Shown: in pieces, positions 50,701 through 62,185 of the stretch
How positions within the stretch are numbered: position 1 is the stretch's first letter
Layout: every line of letters starts with the position of its first letter
Source of the DNA: Anarhynchus alexandrinus
Lineage: Eukaryota; Chordata; Aves; Charadriiformes; Charadriidae
Length of the DNA: 64,000 nt
NCBI GenBank assembly: GCA_008711295.1
Contig: VUYV01000010.1
Location: 6,127,932-6,191,931 of the forward strand
Direction: 5' to 3'
The notes under the pieces: generated by a model
Told to the model about the DNA's origin: nothing
What the model saw: the letters and a program-made list of their open reading frames with translations, nothing else
Database searches by the model: none
Program-made: the position numbers and the translations under genes

Positions 50701-52989
50701 AGGCAAAGTGACAGCAGGTGGTTACACAGAAGAGTCGACATTTCTGAGTGTGCGAGGAAGCTTTTATTCTTGGGGAGATATGTGGACCTATGTGAGGCTC
50801 AGGAGACAGCCAGCTGAAGGTGGGGGAAAGTCTGCTCTGTGCCAGGGCCTTGGATGAGAGCCAGTTCTGAAGGCAGAGTTAATTCCAGGGGAAAGAACAT
50901 AGGTGTTTGGGTGGTTTCAGGATCAAGGGATTGCCTTCAAAGCTGGATGGGCATCTTGTGTTACCTAGGGTAGGTGGTGTAAATAAAACAAGTGACCTGG
51001 AAAATACACCAGGACTTCACATCACTGCTTTGTCTTCTGCTGGGCAGCCAGCATGCAGAGGATAAGGCATCTGCTGTCGGTGGGCAGGGGAACAGTACTG
51101 ATGCAAGTATATGACACCAATGGTAGAGAAAGCAATAACAAAGTTGTGAGTGTACAGAATGAGTGTGTTTAGGTACACAAAATACATACACGAGCACACG
51201 CATATGTCAAAACATCTTTGTAAGGTGCTAAAGCAGAAGTTTATGCATAACCTATTTATGTGGAAATACATCTTGAGTTAGTAAATACCACTTTGCACTC
51301 TTCTCCATGTATGAGCATAGATGCCTTTCATGGCATAGTATGAACATGACTAAGGGGGAGTACTCCTGCTAATCGAGATCAGAAAAGATATGGAAGCACA
51401 TAAAAGAGGGAGATTACACATTCTTGTAAAGCCTTCAAAGATGAATTCATGCACTGGTATACAAATATGTGGGGTGGGGGGATGAGATGTACCCAAACAC
51501 ATCAACAGGGAATTATACCCACGGAGAGATGAGCAGTCCCTCTCTCTTTTTGGATGTACATTTAATACCTGTGTGATGATAACTAAAGCCCCGTTTGGGT
51601 GTTATGTCTTGTGATTTACTGCGGTCTTATAAATCTTTCAGCAATTTGAAATCTGCAGTGAACAAAGGTATTGCAAAGGTTTGGAATAGAAACAAAGAGA
51701 AGGACTTGCATCGTGTTCAGCAGAGGGTACCTTGGTCTCTCCGGAAAAAGCGACTGATAGGCAAGGAGAGTAGGAGGTCCCACAGGACTTTTCAGCCCAG
51801 GAGACAAAAAGCTGTTGCCTGTGGATGCCAATTCCACCACCAAAGGAAGGTACCCGTCTCAAGTACCTCACCTGGGCAGGCTGATCTCTCGCTGAAGGGG
51901 TAGACCTTTTCTGGTGGCTCCACGCCTTCCTGGAGAACCTGAAGATGGGATGTGGGCCCGGAAAGCCACCTGTGAGGTAGGCAGTGTTGTCGGAAGCTGT
52001 GGGTGGATGTGGGCAGAGAGTGCAGCTGGGAGCAGATGGAAGGGGGGTGGAGATGGTTTTTGGGGTGGAACTGGAAAGGGAAATGGAGCTGGTGAGAGAT
52101 ATGCCTGTGAGCGGCAGAGAAATGTAGCAAAAATAATTAGATGAGATGTATGAAATGGGTGGCTGTGGCAAGTGGCACTGGAACAGAGAAGAAAAACAGA
52201 GAATATGGGACAGAGTCTGGAAGGAAGAACTAGAGGTCTGGAGGACTGGATGGAGACACAGAGAGGAGGGGCAAAAAAGAGATCACAAAGATTCAGAGGA
52301 CACAGAATACATCTCTCTAGGAGGATGAACAAGCGTGAGAGGCAGGCTGGGCCAGGGCACTCCACCGCAGAGCATCCCTGCTGCAGGGTGCACCCAGGTG
52401 GCTGATCGGGGAGGGACCCTGAGGAGCGATCTCTTCCCAACCAGTCTGAGCCTCTGACCTGCTGGCAGTGACAGCACTGCAATGGGGGTCTGTGGACATG
52501 CACAAACCACATCTCTTCCCTACCCTCTCCATGACCCTGGCAGGGTGCTCTCACTCACAGCTTCCAGGAGGTCAACAGGCCGTGTTAGCAAGCAAAAGGT
52601 TGAGAGCTCAGTCTAAAGTAGAGCTGTGGCTACAGTGTGATGGATGCTGAGTGACCATTGTAAGACCTGGATGGCTCCCAAGTGTCATCAACAGGAGTTA
52701 GAGCTCATCTTCAGAAAACACAGCTGGGAGGCAGACAGGCATGGTCTTGGGGGCAGGATGGGACTCAGGTGAGAAGTTAAAACAGTGCATGGTGTGCAGG
52801 GAAGATCAGTCATTGCATTGCTGCCCTCCTTCCAAAGGGCTGAGAAAGGACATCTTGAGGACAGTTGGCTTCACGAGAGATGTGGTACCTCGGCATGCTC
52901 CCATCGATGTGCTACCACCTCAGCAGGCAACAGGAAAGTCTTATTGATAGTCCCACAGCTAAGGAAAGAAGGGGTGACTGTGCCACCCT
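47782..52989. other. Intergenic DNA between CR1 copy 1 and the BPI-like patch
   Basis: No gene or RNA gene is recognised. A stretch at about 51990-52330 is strongly purine-biased on the plus strand. This creates long pyrimidine-coded open frames on the minus strand (for example 51868-52554) that are Ser/Pro-rich and not credible genes. Confidence 0.6.
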
Positions 52990-53395
52990 CTTTGAGGTTT
53001 GTTTTGCTACTCCAACACTGAACTGGTTTTCTTCTACTCTTTGGCCAGCTTGTCTGATGTCCAGTTGATGTTTGGTGGCACAGTGGCTCTGTCACAGTGG
53101 TGACAGCAATCCTGACTATTCCTGCCAAGAAATCAAAGCTGAAGAATGTGGAGGTGGAGGTGTTGGTAGGACTGAGGGGTGGAGAGGCACCACAGACCAT
53201 CTGCAGAGAGCATGGGGTTGACTGTGCAGTTGACAGCGAACACCATGATTTGCCCAGTGGAGATGGTGATTTCTGGCTTCCTTTGTAGGATGAGATCATT
53301 CATTGGATTCCCACCAAGAAATCAGCACTCCATCCCGCAAACGGTTCAACCCTGCTGAGGGCATCTGTGCTGATTATTGCTGTAGATGAGTCTCC
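52990..53395 (-). pseudogene. Possible decayed BPI/LBP-fold protein fragment (weak)
   Basis: Minus-strand translations in successive frames resemble consecutive parts of the C-terminal barrel of the BPI/LBP/PLUNC family. First, about 53392-53325 gives STDALSRVEPFAG (family pattern: 'LNT.AL.R.IP'). Next, about 53307-53195 gives NDLILQRKPEITISTGQ and then VNPMLSADG. After a frame change, about 53180-53095 gives TNTSTSTFFSFDFLAG. The order and spacing are as in the family, but the frame breaks at least twice and no intact exon is present. The similarity is from memory of family patterns only and may be chance. Bird BPI-family genes are known mainly from other loci. Treat as a lead, not a call. 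Confidence 0.2.
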
Positions 53396-53603
53396 AAGAA
53401 CGCCAAAGGGCTGATTCTTTAGAGAATCGAAGCCCGGACACTTGTGGGTGGATAAGAAAGTAAATAAAAGGATGAAGAACTTGGTCAGTCAATGCTTCCC
53501 TGCACTGGAATGACTCGTCTTCACCAGGGTCAGGAGAAATGGGGAGCACTGGAAATGAGCAACATGAGCAAAACTGGAAATGGGTAAAACCCAGTGGGAG
53601 GTT

Positions 53604-53648
53604 TTGATTTTTTTTTTTTTTTTTGCAAATGATCACCTGTGTGATCAT
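53604..53648 (+). repeat. Poly(T) tract followed by a perfect 8-base stem hairpin
   Basis: A T-rich run (about 53604-53624, 16 or more consecutive Ts) is followed at 53629-53648 by the inverted repeat ATGATCAC-CTGT-GTGATCAT. The T run is a simple repeat or an old poly(A) tail on the minus strand. No SINE or retrocopy body was recognised next to it. Confidence 0.6.
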
Positions 53649-54790
53649 GATTTCACCACTCCCAAGGCAGCACATGGCTTAATTCTGGGTCCTGCAAGGA
53701 AGAAAAAGGTTTGTTGCCAGGCTGCTTCCGATCCCCTAAACAGTCTACAAGAAATCCACCCATCTCTTCTGAGGCATCTCAGGATCAAACTAAAATACTT
53801 TGATAAGAGCTCTGACCCTGCAGCTAATCCCATTCCTGTGGTGCTTGCATATAAATTGACTCAGGTGGGCAGCTGAGACCCTTTGATTTGTGCTCATGTT
53901 TTTCACCTTTGCTCCTCTGCTGGTCTCTAGAGAGAGGTCACAGGAAGGGTCCTGGTAGGAGAAAGTCCCAAGAGATCAGTTCTTGCTCCTTCCCAGTACC
54001 TGTGGCTGAGAGGGGAAGGAGAGACTGATGGTGCCAGGAGAACGAAGGCTGATATTAGCCTGTGGGTGAGCAACGGGCTTGCCAAAGAGGTGGGAAGCAG
54101 AGCCTCCTGTTTAGCTCTGAGGGAAGGCTGACTTCACTCCAGAGAGATGGGGGTAGAGCTGGGGTGGCTACTGGCTGTGGCACGTCTCTGGTGATGTAGA
54201 TCTGGAGATACAGGGGGGGTTGCTCTGGCTCCCAGAAACCCCAGCAGAGAGAGGCAGAAAATCCTTTCCAGCATTTCCTGGGAAGCCTTGTGGGCTCTGG
54301 AGAAGCCAGGCTGGGAAATGGGCACGAGAGATGGGTGTCCAACCCCAGAGAGCCTGGGGCACTCGGAGCAGCTCTCCAGCCCTGTGCAGAGAGCAGTCTG
54401 GGGGCAGCTGCCTCCTTGAGCCCCGTGCAGCCGGCTCAGCGGGACGGAGGGGAGTCAGGAAGAAGGTGTGCAGAAACGGGCATGGGTTCTGGTTGGCAGA
54501 AGGGTTTGAACAGATGAATCCCATACTGAGGTACCCCCAGGGTTGTGGCTCGAGTTAACAAGCCCAGCTCCTGTTCCCTCTGGGGCTGGTGGGGAGGTGT
54601 CCATGGGCTTCCACGGGGCTGGTGTGGAGCAGGAAAGACTCACAACCACCTGGACTCAGCTCTACTGTGGTGTAGAGCAACTGAAATGGAAGGGGCTGTG
54701 CAAGGATGAGCTGAGCCCAGGGAGAAGCAGGAGAGGGAGCAGAACGAAGAAGGAGAAGAGGAAACTTGTCAGATAACCCAAGAATCCATG

Positions 54791-54821
54791 TTTGTGTGTG
54801 TGTATGTGCACACATGTGTGT
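54791..54821 (+). repeat. TG/CA microsatellite
   Basis: Interrupted run of TG then CACA and TGTG units. It is simple sequence with partial self-complementarity (GTGCACAC). Confidence 0.8.
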
Positions 54822-57111
54822 TAAGCACAGCTCTGCCATGCAGTCTCCGTTCTGTCTGCATGGAAGGGGAAGACCTTTGCTCTCCCACCTGGAAGGAAAG
54901 AAGAGACATTTACAAAGAAGCAATTGCAGGGATGCCGAGGCAGGTTCACTCGCTCTTTTTACAGCTCCTTTGGCACCCTCGTAGAAGGAGCCTTTTACAG
55001 CAGGGCTCTTGCCTCATCCCCACCTTGTTCCTCTGTCCCCGTGCCTGCCAGGCAGAGTCGAACCCTCGCTGGCTCCTCTCTGGCTCCGCTCACAAGCCTC
55101 CCCAGACGGGGCTGGATGGGGAAGGCAGGCCTCTCCCAGCTTTGGCAGCCCAAGGCTGGCCTTTCCCCAGCAATTCAACCATTCCTCCTCTCCCAAGCGG
55201 AACGTGCCCCAACACCTTTGCCTTGAACCGAATTGCATTCAAGAGCCTGGGTTTGCCCACACATGTTAAAGGTACGGCTGGAGGCAAAAAGCAGGGGAAG
55301 GCAGCCACAGCTCCAGCGCGGAGGAAAAGGGGAGCCATCAGCAGAGCCCTGAGCTCGGCGCTTCCACCAGCGATGACCATGGAAGGGGGCTGGCTGCTGG
55401 CACAGCAACACATACCCTGGCTTCCCATCATAGCTCTGTCCCAGAAGAATTCCTCCTCATCTGACATTTGGCTTTTTAAATCAGGAATGAGCATCCCTGG
55501 GGAGATGAACCATCCAGAGGAGGAGGGCTTGATCTGGCAGGGGTTCGTTGCCACGGCACTGCAGCTGCATGGTGGTGACGGGGGTCTGCAGGGAGGGGTG
55601 GAAGGAGTGGGAGAAGTGCCGGGCTGAGCCCAGCAGCGCTGGGGGCTGCGGGGGCTGCTTGGCACTCACCGACGTGCTCCTCCCCAGAGGGCTTGCCCGT
55701 GTGGGCAGCAGCAAGGGCAGGGGTTTGCAGGTGTGAGCCGTGTGCGGAGCACTTTCATCCTTGCCAGTTTTTAGGTAGAAGCAGCCAAGGAGAGGAGTAT
55801 GGTCTTCTCCTCCCCTTCTTTTTTCCTTTTTGCACTTGGAGGGAGAATATTATCTTCATGCTCCTTCCAGCCTGTCTGGCGTGCCAGGATCTCCAGGGGA
55901 AGTGAGCTTCCATGGCTGGGGGTTGAAGTTTGCCAGCACTGGCTTGAGAACATCTGTATGTGCAGGCCCTGTGTTATGGTTCATGTGAAAGGGATACGGG
56001 CATCTGCCTCTGAGAAGGAGAGAACCAGAGCCCTCCAGATTTCCCCTCTGATTATTACAGCATGTTTCTTCCTGCCACAGGTAGTTCATCAGGTGCCAGC
56101 TGTCAGGCTGAGGAGAAGGATGCAAACAAGACATGTTAAGTAAAATACTCCAGCATCCGACCTGGATGAGCAAGATGTAAAGGAAAAGGAAATTATTCTT
56201 GTGGAGCAGGATAAAGGCTCACCAAACAGACGGCATGTGGGCAGTGCTTAGAATAGGGAACGGCTCTTTGAAGGGCATGAAAATCTGCACCAGAGCTAAA
56301 ACCTGGGGCTGACTCCCAAGTGATAGGGTAGATAAGGTAAGGATTTCATTAGGGGCACCGTGACCAAGAGGAAAGAACAGGAATCCTGCAGGATGCATCC
56401 TGCTGCTCAAGCCCGAGCAGACAGGGCATGACTGCAGAAGTAATTAGTGCAGAAGAGCAGCAGGACTGGGTCAGACCAAAGGTCTGCCTTGACTCATCTC
56501 TGCACCCAACAGCAGATGCTTCAGGAAGAGGGAACATAGCAAACATGTGGTGATACTTGCCCCAAATATTAACCCAGCTTCCAGCCAGCGTCCAGCTCAG
56601 GCACTCCTGAGCCAAAGCAGCTCTTCTGGGGACGTTAGTGTTGGGGAGAAAGAGTCAGGGAGGTTTCCAGGAGACCCCTCATTTCATGGGAGGGAAATGC
56701 ACCATGTGGCTGGTCAGCACTGGATCCTCATTCTAGGAGATCTGTGTTGTTTTTACGCTCCTCCTGGCTGTGAAATGTCCTACGAGTGGCCGGTACAACC
56801 CCAACCACCGGGGATTGTCCCGCTGGCCATGGCTGCGGTGCTGTGGCTGCCCCGGGCAGGCCATAGGCTGCCGCCATCACGCTGCGGTCAGGTTTGGCTT
56901 TGCGCATGGGGAATTTTGGCCCTGTAGCTGACGGCAGCAAAGGCTCCAAAACCCAGGCAGTAAAGGTGATCAGCGAGGTGTTTGGACAAGAAATAACAAG
57001 AGGCTTGTATAGTCTCTCGGGTCCAACAGAAGCGGTGATCAAAAGGAATATGAAATTAAGAAAAATGTAGGGAATGCACATAAAAATGTGTCCTGGGGCA
57101 AGTTGTTTCCC

Positions 57112-57144
57112 AAGAATCACAGAATCAGAGTTTCTGTGATTCTT
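57112..57144. repeat. 13-base perfect inverted repeat (hairpin)
   Basis: The arms AAGAATCACAGAA and TTCTGTGATTCTT flank a 7-base loop. The arm sequence resembles the terminal octamers of CR1 elements (ATTCTGTG). It may therefore be a remnant of two CR1 tails in opposite orientation, or a chance hairpin. Confidence 0.7.
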
Positions 57145-57604
57145 AGGAGCACAATACTGAGGCTGACAAAAAGTGGGTTTAATTGGGAAACGGCCATGGT
57201 TTATGTGGTAGGCCATGAAATAGAAAGTTAACGTAAATTCTCCATGGCCAAGGCAGAAACTGGATAGTCCCTGACATAGATAATTACCCACTGTGCAATT
57301 CCCTTGGCATCAGAGCATGTCGGAAGCAGACCTAGCCCAGCTCCTGTTAGACTTCAGCACCACTGTGCAGCAAAGTACTTGTCCGTATGTGTGTGTCCTC
57401 GCTCTGTCTGTCTGAATGCTACCTGGAGGAATGTGATGTCTTTGTGATTTTATGCCCCATCAAATCTAGTTAAAACTAGACAGTAGGCTACAAAATTACA
57501 AGGAATGGTACTGAGACAGGCAGACTGATCAGCAAAATGCAATGAGATCGTGTAAGCTGTGTGTCCGTGCTCCAGAAAGGCTGGGGGGTTTGAGCACCTT
57601 TGAG

Positions 57605-57696
57605 TGGGATGGGATGGGATAGGACGGGACGGGATGGATGGGACAGGACGGGACAGGATGTGATGGGATGGGATGGGACGGGATGGGATAGGATGG
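57605..57696 (+). repeat. GGGAT/GGGAC pentanucleotide minisatellite
   Basis: About 92 bases built of GGGAT, GGGAC and GGATA/GGACA units with occasional 4-base units, for example GGGATGGGATGGGATAGGAC. It sits directly upstream of a CpG island and is likely length-variable. Confidence 0.9.
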
Positions 57697-57774
57697 CCAA
57701 GCGTGGCAGGGACATAGCCCCAGAAGGGACCAGGGCTGCATTTTGCAGGGCCACATCTCGCTGATGCTGAGATG

Positions 57775-58110
57775 CTCGGATGCGAAGGGCAAAGCCCCGG
57801 GCCAGGACTTGTGCCCGCGGGAGCGGGTCCCTCCTCCCGCCCCGTGCCCGGGCAGCCCCGGCAGCCCCTGCCACAGCAGGGCAGTTACAAACCCGCCCCC
57901 CTGGCCCGGGACACCAGCCCGGCCCCGCTCCGGCACAGCCTCCCGCCGCGCCGGGCTCCGTCCCTGGCTCTGCCGCTCCCCCCGCCGGCCCCGCCGCGCC
58001 GCTGCTGCCGCGCGGGGGATGGACTGAGACCGGACGGGGATGGAAATCGGCCGGGGATGGAGGAGGAGGCAACCCGGGGGGGCAGAGGGGTGTCTGCCTC
58101 CCTCCTGCTC
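57775..58110. promoter_or_regulatory. CpG island without an assigned gene
   Basis: A sharply bounded, very GC-rich block with dense CpG (for example CCGCCGCGCCGGGC near 57942 and CCGCCGCGCCGCTGCTGCCG near 57988). It is about 2.9 kb past the SPARC poly(A) signals. In vertebrates such islands usually mark promoters. No coding exon is visible on either strand; the open frames across it are Pro/Arg/Gly artefacts of composition. It could be the start of an unannotated non-coding RNA or a distal element. Confidence 0.55.
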
Positions 58111-58427
58111 TCCCTCCAGGCCGCCCGCAGGGGAGATGCATCCCCCTGACATGTTTTCCCCTGGCGTTGTCTCTTCACTGCAAGTAGGGTTTGTTTTTAC
58201 TGAGTTTGTCCGGTCTTTGAAATATATAGGCTGGTTTAAGCCAAAAGAAGGCTCTGCAGTTGATATGGGCAGTTCAGGAGCTGCTCAACAAGCCGGAGCA
58301 GGGCAGAGGGGAGGAGGTGGTCCCGGCTCTGTCCCTGCCAAACACTGTGTGACCCACCCTGCGCCAGACCCAGTAGGTCATGATGAGATTCCCCCATCAG
58401 CAGCAAGTTACAGCAGTCTTTCAGACT

Positions 58428-58738
58428 AGAGAAAAGGTGGACCCTTTATCAGGGGGTGTAATGATAGGATGAGGGGTAATGGTTTTAAACTGAAAGAGGG
58501 CAGATTTAGATTAGATATTAGGAAGAAATTCTTTACTGTGAGGGTGGTGAGGCACTGGCCTGGGTTGCCCAGAGAAGTTGTAGATGCCCCATCCCTGGAG
58601 GTGTTCAAGGCCAGGCTGGATGGGGCTTGGAGCAACCTGGTCTGGTGGGAGGTGTCCCTGCGCAGGGCAGGGGGGTTGAAAGTCGATGATCTTTAAGGTC
58701 CCTTCCAACTCTAACCATTCTATGACTATGATTCTAAG
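58428..58738 (+). mobile_element. CR1 LINE, short 3' end fragment (~310 bases)
   Basis: This second 5'-truncated CR1 copy has the same orientation as the one at 47262-47781 and matches it along its length: 'GATTAGATATTAGGAAGAAA' near 58509, 'GTTGCCCAGAGAAGTTG' near 58563, 'GAGGTGTTCAAGGCCAGGCT' near 58598. The 3' terminus, CATTCTATGACTATGATTCTA, has one damaged octamer. It contains only 3' end sequence and is inactive. Confidence 0.93.
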
Positions 58739-60974
58739 TCTGGGTGTGCTTTAACCCCACCACCAAGAGCCACCTAAATACAGGTCAAATCCCGTGGTTA
58801 TATGGCTCAGTCTTCCTTTGCAGAACTGATTCAAGCTAGTGAGGCATGAGCATGTGCGAAATACCAGCCTTCACACAGCTTTGGGGTGGGTTTAACCCAG
58901 TGGGTTTCCAGTGACACCGTTAGCTTAAGGCAGAAGCATCTCTGGGTGCAGCTACACCTTGCAGATGTCTTGAGCCTTGGAGTCCAGGCTGTTGTAGGCA
59001 TGTGACTGGCACAGTCACAGTGATCCTGGCTTGTCACCTTTTTGCATCACCTGCCTTTTGAATATTTAAGCCACAAACCTTAATGCAGCATTTATGCCAC
59101 AGTTTGTTTCTTTTGTAAAAATAAGGGTCAGGAAAACAGACAGGAAAGCACTAATCTCTACATGAACATTTGTCTTTCCCACCTTTTCTCTGTTGAACGC
59201 GGGCAGGACAATGCCCAGTGAGCTGCTCTGTGGTGCTGCTCTGAATAACTACAGCAAAATTAACCAGCTCTGCCTGCAGATGCACTGTAGCATTTGGGTC
59301 AGATTGTGCTTGTGTCTGGCTGGTTTTGGATCCAGAGCTCTCCGTTATTTTTCTATTTTCTTTTTTTTTTTTTTCAAGTTTGCAAACTGTGTCCTCAGTC
59401 AGCACTAACCACAGGGAGAATTTCCACTTGGAAAGTACAGGCGAGTTTCTTTACTGCTGTGCAGGCACTGGAAGGGCTCGATTTCGGCTGTAACAGGGAA
59501 AGGGCTGTTCTGTTCCACCCTTGCTGACCGTCTAGGTCTGAAAGCTTAAAAAGGCCGGCTTATTCCTCAAGTCCTGATCTAACCCCATGTATGGCATTTG
59601 CCCCAAGGCAGTGAAATTCCAGCAACTTGATACTTCAGGCTGTGACCTTTGAAGGGTTAATGGAGGCCCAGCTGCAACCTTCTGAGCTCGCTTTGATGCT
59701 CAGTTAAAGCCGGGACAGCTGCTCTTCTAATAGTGCTGAGTTGGGTCCTCTGGGCTCTGCCAGACTGCTGGGACATGAGTGCGGTCCCCTGGGATGGGAC
59801 ATGGCCATAGAGATGGATCCCTTCGTCTTCCTGAGCCGTGGTAACCGACTCTCCTGGTGGATTCTGCTGACTTCCCTGAGCTTGCTGTGATTTAGAGCCG
59901 ATTCCTGCACAAGACAGGAAGGCAGAGGAGAGGAGGGCTGGAAAACATTCCCTTGCATGGGAGCAAAGCTGCCTGAGTCTGTCTGGCGGCGCTGGTGGGG
60001 AGGGCTGGAGCTGGAAGGAATGTGGCTGCGTCTTGGCAGAGGAGCGGGAGGTTCTGGCTGAGAGGGAGCGACTGGAAAGCAGGTTTGCATAGGGCAGCCG
60101 ATTTCCTCTGATCTCTACTTGTCTTCCCGTCTTCCCCCTTGCCCAAATCCTCTCTTGCCATCTTTCCTGGCCTGGAGGTGGTTCGGCACCGATGGCTGCT
60201 GCAGCCAGCTGGATCTCGCAGGTGGGGGTCGTGGCCAGCGGTGCCCCTCGCTATGCCAGGCCTGCCAAATGGCAGTGGCAACCTCGGAGGTGGGGAGGCA
60301 TTTGCTGTGTCTCCATCGGGAACCACCCCCCCTCTGGATAACGGCTCCAGGAAGCAGGGTGACCGGGTGGAATGAGCCCTGGGGTTGAAGGCAGGGGTGA
60401 AAAAGCTTTGCCCCTCTCCAGCTCTCCCACTTGGTTCAAACAGCTTGGCAAAGCGCTTCCAAAGTGACCGTCCCCCGACGGGACCTGCCCGGGGCTCTGC
60501 AGCCGGGAGGGACCCAGTGCAGGACCTGACCCTGCAGCTCCGCCTGGAGCACAGCGCATCCAGCGAGGGGCTGCGAACGGGGAGGCCTCGCAGCTGAACC
60601 AGAGCCTTTGCGACACGGATATTTTTAGCCTGTGCAAATGGCGGTGTTTATTTTTCTACTGTTGTGCCTTTTCGCTTTTCCCAGGGATTTTATTGCCCGT
60701 GAAAGCACGGGCCTTAGAGCCATGCGGGTGTCTGTGCTGGCTGCTGCAGTGACCCCGTCTGCCTCCATCGCTCCAGCCCCATCTGCCCACACATTACCCA
60801 TCCGATATCCCCCAACGAGCCCATTTACGGTGCGGTGACGGGCTGTGACTGGCAGAGGCACCTTGCCTTACCTCAAACCAGACCTTTTCCCTGCGGCTGG
60901 GGTGCCTGTGGGACACCCCGAACACATGCGTGGGGTTGGCAACGTGTGTGCAATCCCCCTCATCAGGATGGGAC
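58739..60974. other. Intergenic DNA immediately downstream of SPARC
   Basis: No gene is recognised. A poly(T)-rich stretch is at about 59351-59375. The rest is unremarkable single-copy-looking sequence up to the SPARC cleavage region. Confidence 0.6.
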
Positions 60975-60999
60975 GAAACAGAGGAACATTGCAAGCTCG

Positions 61000-61005
61000 T
61001 TTATT
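61000..61005 (-). terminator. SPARC: Distal SPARC poly(A) signal AATAAA
   Basis: The plus-strand TTTATT gives AATAAA on the SPARC strand, in the context GACAATAAACG. Cleavage would be expected some 10-30 bases further, at about 60970-60990. Confidence 0.65.
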
Positions 61006-61028
61006 GTCAGTGTTTCAAATCAGTATTT

Positions 61029-61034
61029 TTTATT
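61029..61034 (-). terminator. SPARC: Proximal SPARC poly(A) signal AATAAA
   Basis: A second AATAAA (context CTGTAATAAAAAAT on the minus strand) lies 29 bases before the distal one. The two may give slightly different 3' ends. Confidence 0.55.
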
Positions 61035-62152
61035 ACAGAGACTCATCAGATTGCTCACACTGTGGCAGGAATTTAATAATATAAGGCACAGAGAACATTC
61101 AGAGGTAAAAAAAAAAAAGAGTTCTCAGCCTGTGAGACTTAACCATCCCCTCGCTCCTGTCAGGACCCTTTCTATAAAGCAAAATCCAAATACCTTCTCC
61201 CTTCCCTCCCTCCCATCCCTCAAAGCCCAAAATCCACAACAGGAAAAAAAAAAAAAAAAATTACAGCCTTTCCCTCGAGCGTGTGGCAAGCACACCTCTC
61301 TCCGAGCACAAATGTCCCTTCCGAGCCTGACACAGCTTCCCTGGGAGAGCAGGGCTGGAATTTAAGTGCGACCAAGGCAGAGGTGGGAAGTGCTGAAAGG
61401 CACCGTGATTTGGGGAGAGCCAAGAGCTGTATCTCAGCTACAGCAGAGTGGCAACAGCAAGGTCAGCCCCACGCACCCCCGGGGAACAGGCGGCCGCACC
61501 CCGTCTCCCTTTGCAGCACAGAAAACACAACAGCAGTACGATCATTGAGTAATGGTAAAGCACGTAGCACTTTCAAACCTTTATTTTTCGAGGGGATTTT
61601 ACAGGATGGGATGTGTTTCCTTTTATTTGTTTTGAATTTTGTGCGCTTCCCTATTTGTTTGTTTGAATAGCCCTTTTTTTTTTTTTTTGTGCCCAATGAT
61701 TGTTAAATTCAAGCCCTGGGAATAGAAAAAAAAATGAGGAAAACGAAATCCTGCCACTCTATGTCTTTCTCACCCCTCTCCATTCCCCCTACCATGAGCT
61801 GGGTGACCGCAATGTCACCCACGGCTGCTCTGCTCGAAAAGCCCAATCCTCCTACATCCTCTGGCTCTGCCTTCCCTCGCTGGCGGTCTGTAACTGGGGG
61901 CGGAGGATCAGCTGAGAGGTCTTTGCGTCTACGCTGGCGTGTCCAAGAACGTGCTGTTAGTAAGAAGTTAAGAGAAGTCGATCCGAGAGCGGATACAGAG
62001 ATGGAGCAGAGCGGATATTTAGGACAAGAACAGGGTCGCTCAATGGTAAAGACCCGTTGGAGAGAGAAAGGGCTGGTAAGAGCGTGTGGAAACAGCCGAG
62101 TGAGTAATCTAGTGGTAATAGATAGGCTATGAACGAGGACTGTTATTTCTCT

Positions 62153-62159
62153 TAGCACC
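62153..62159 (-). promoter_or_regulatory. SPARC: miR-29 seed match 1 in the SPARC 3' UTR
   Basis: GGTGCTA on the minus strand pairs with miR-29 nucleotides 2-7 with an A opposite position 1 (7mer-A1 type). SPARC is an established miR-29 target in mammals. Confidence 0.6.
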
Positions 62160-62185
62160 GTTACTACATATGTTTAGATCTATAT

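Larger units (their letters stand above)
53649..57604. other. Intergenic DNA downstream of SPARC, distal part
   Basis: No gene is recognised. It includes a TG/CA microsatellite at 54791-54821 and an inverted repeat at 57112-57144. The longest open frame (54788-55627, plus, 279 codons) is Ser/Pro/Gly-rich, starts inside the TG repeat and has no recognisable domain. Confidence 0.6.

Noticed and set aside
51868..52554. 228-codon minus-strand open frame
   Set aside because: It is the pyrimidine-coded shadow of a purine-rich stretch, with Ser/Pro/His runs and no recognisable domain.
53604..53624. Poly(T) run as the poly(A) tail of a retrocopy that includes the BPI-like patch
   Set aside because: For a minus-strand retrocopy the tail should lie at lower coordinates than the body; this run lies at higher coordinates.
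54788..55627. 279-codon plus-strand open frame in the intergenic region
   Set aside because: It starts within a TG microsatellite, is Ser/Pro/Gly-rich, shows no family pattern, and other frames of similar size overlap it on the minus strand.
57488..58141. Long Pro/Arg/Gly open frames across the CpG island
   Set aside because: Stop codons are rare in such GC-rich DNA; frames are open on both strands at once and include the minisatellite as a His/Pro/Ser repeat.
60868..60880. Donor-like GAG|GTAAGG on the minus strand just past the SPARC poly(A) signals
   Set aside because: It lies downstream of the inferred SPARC cleavage region and there is no exon evidence around it; single consensus matches are common by chance.
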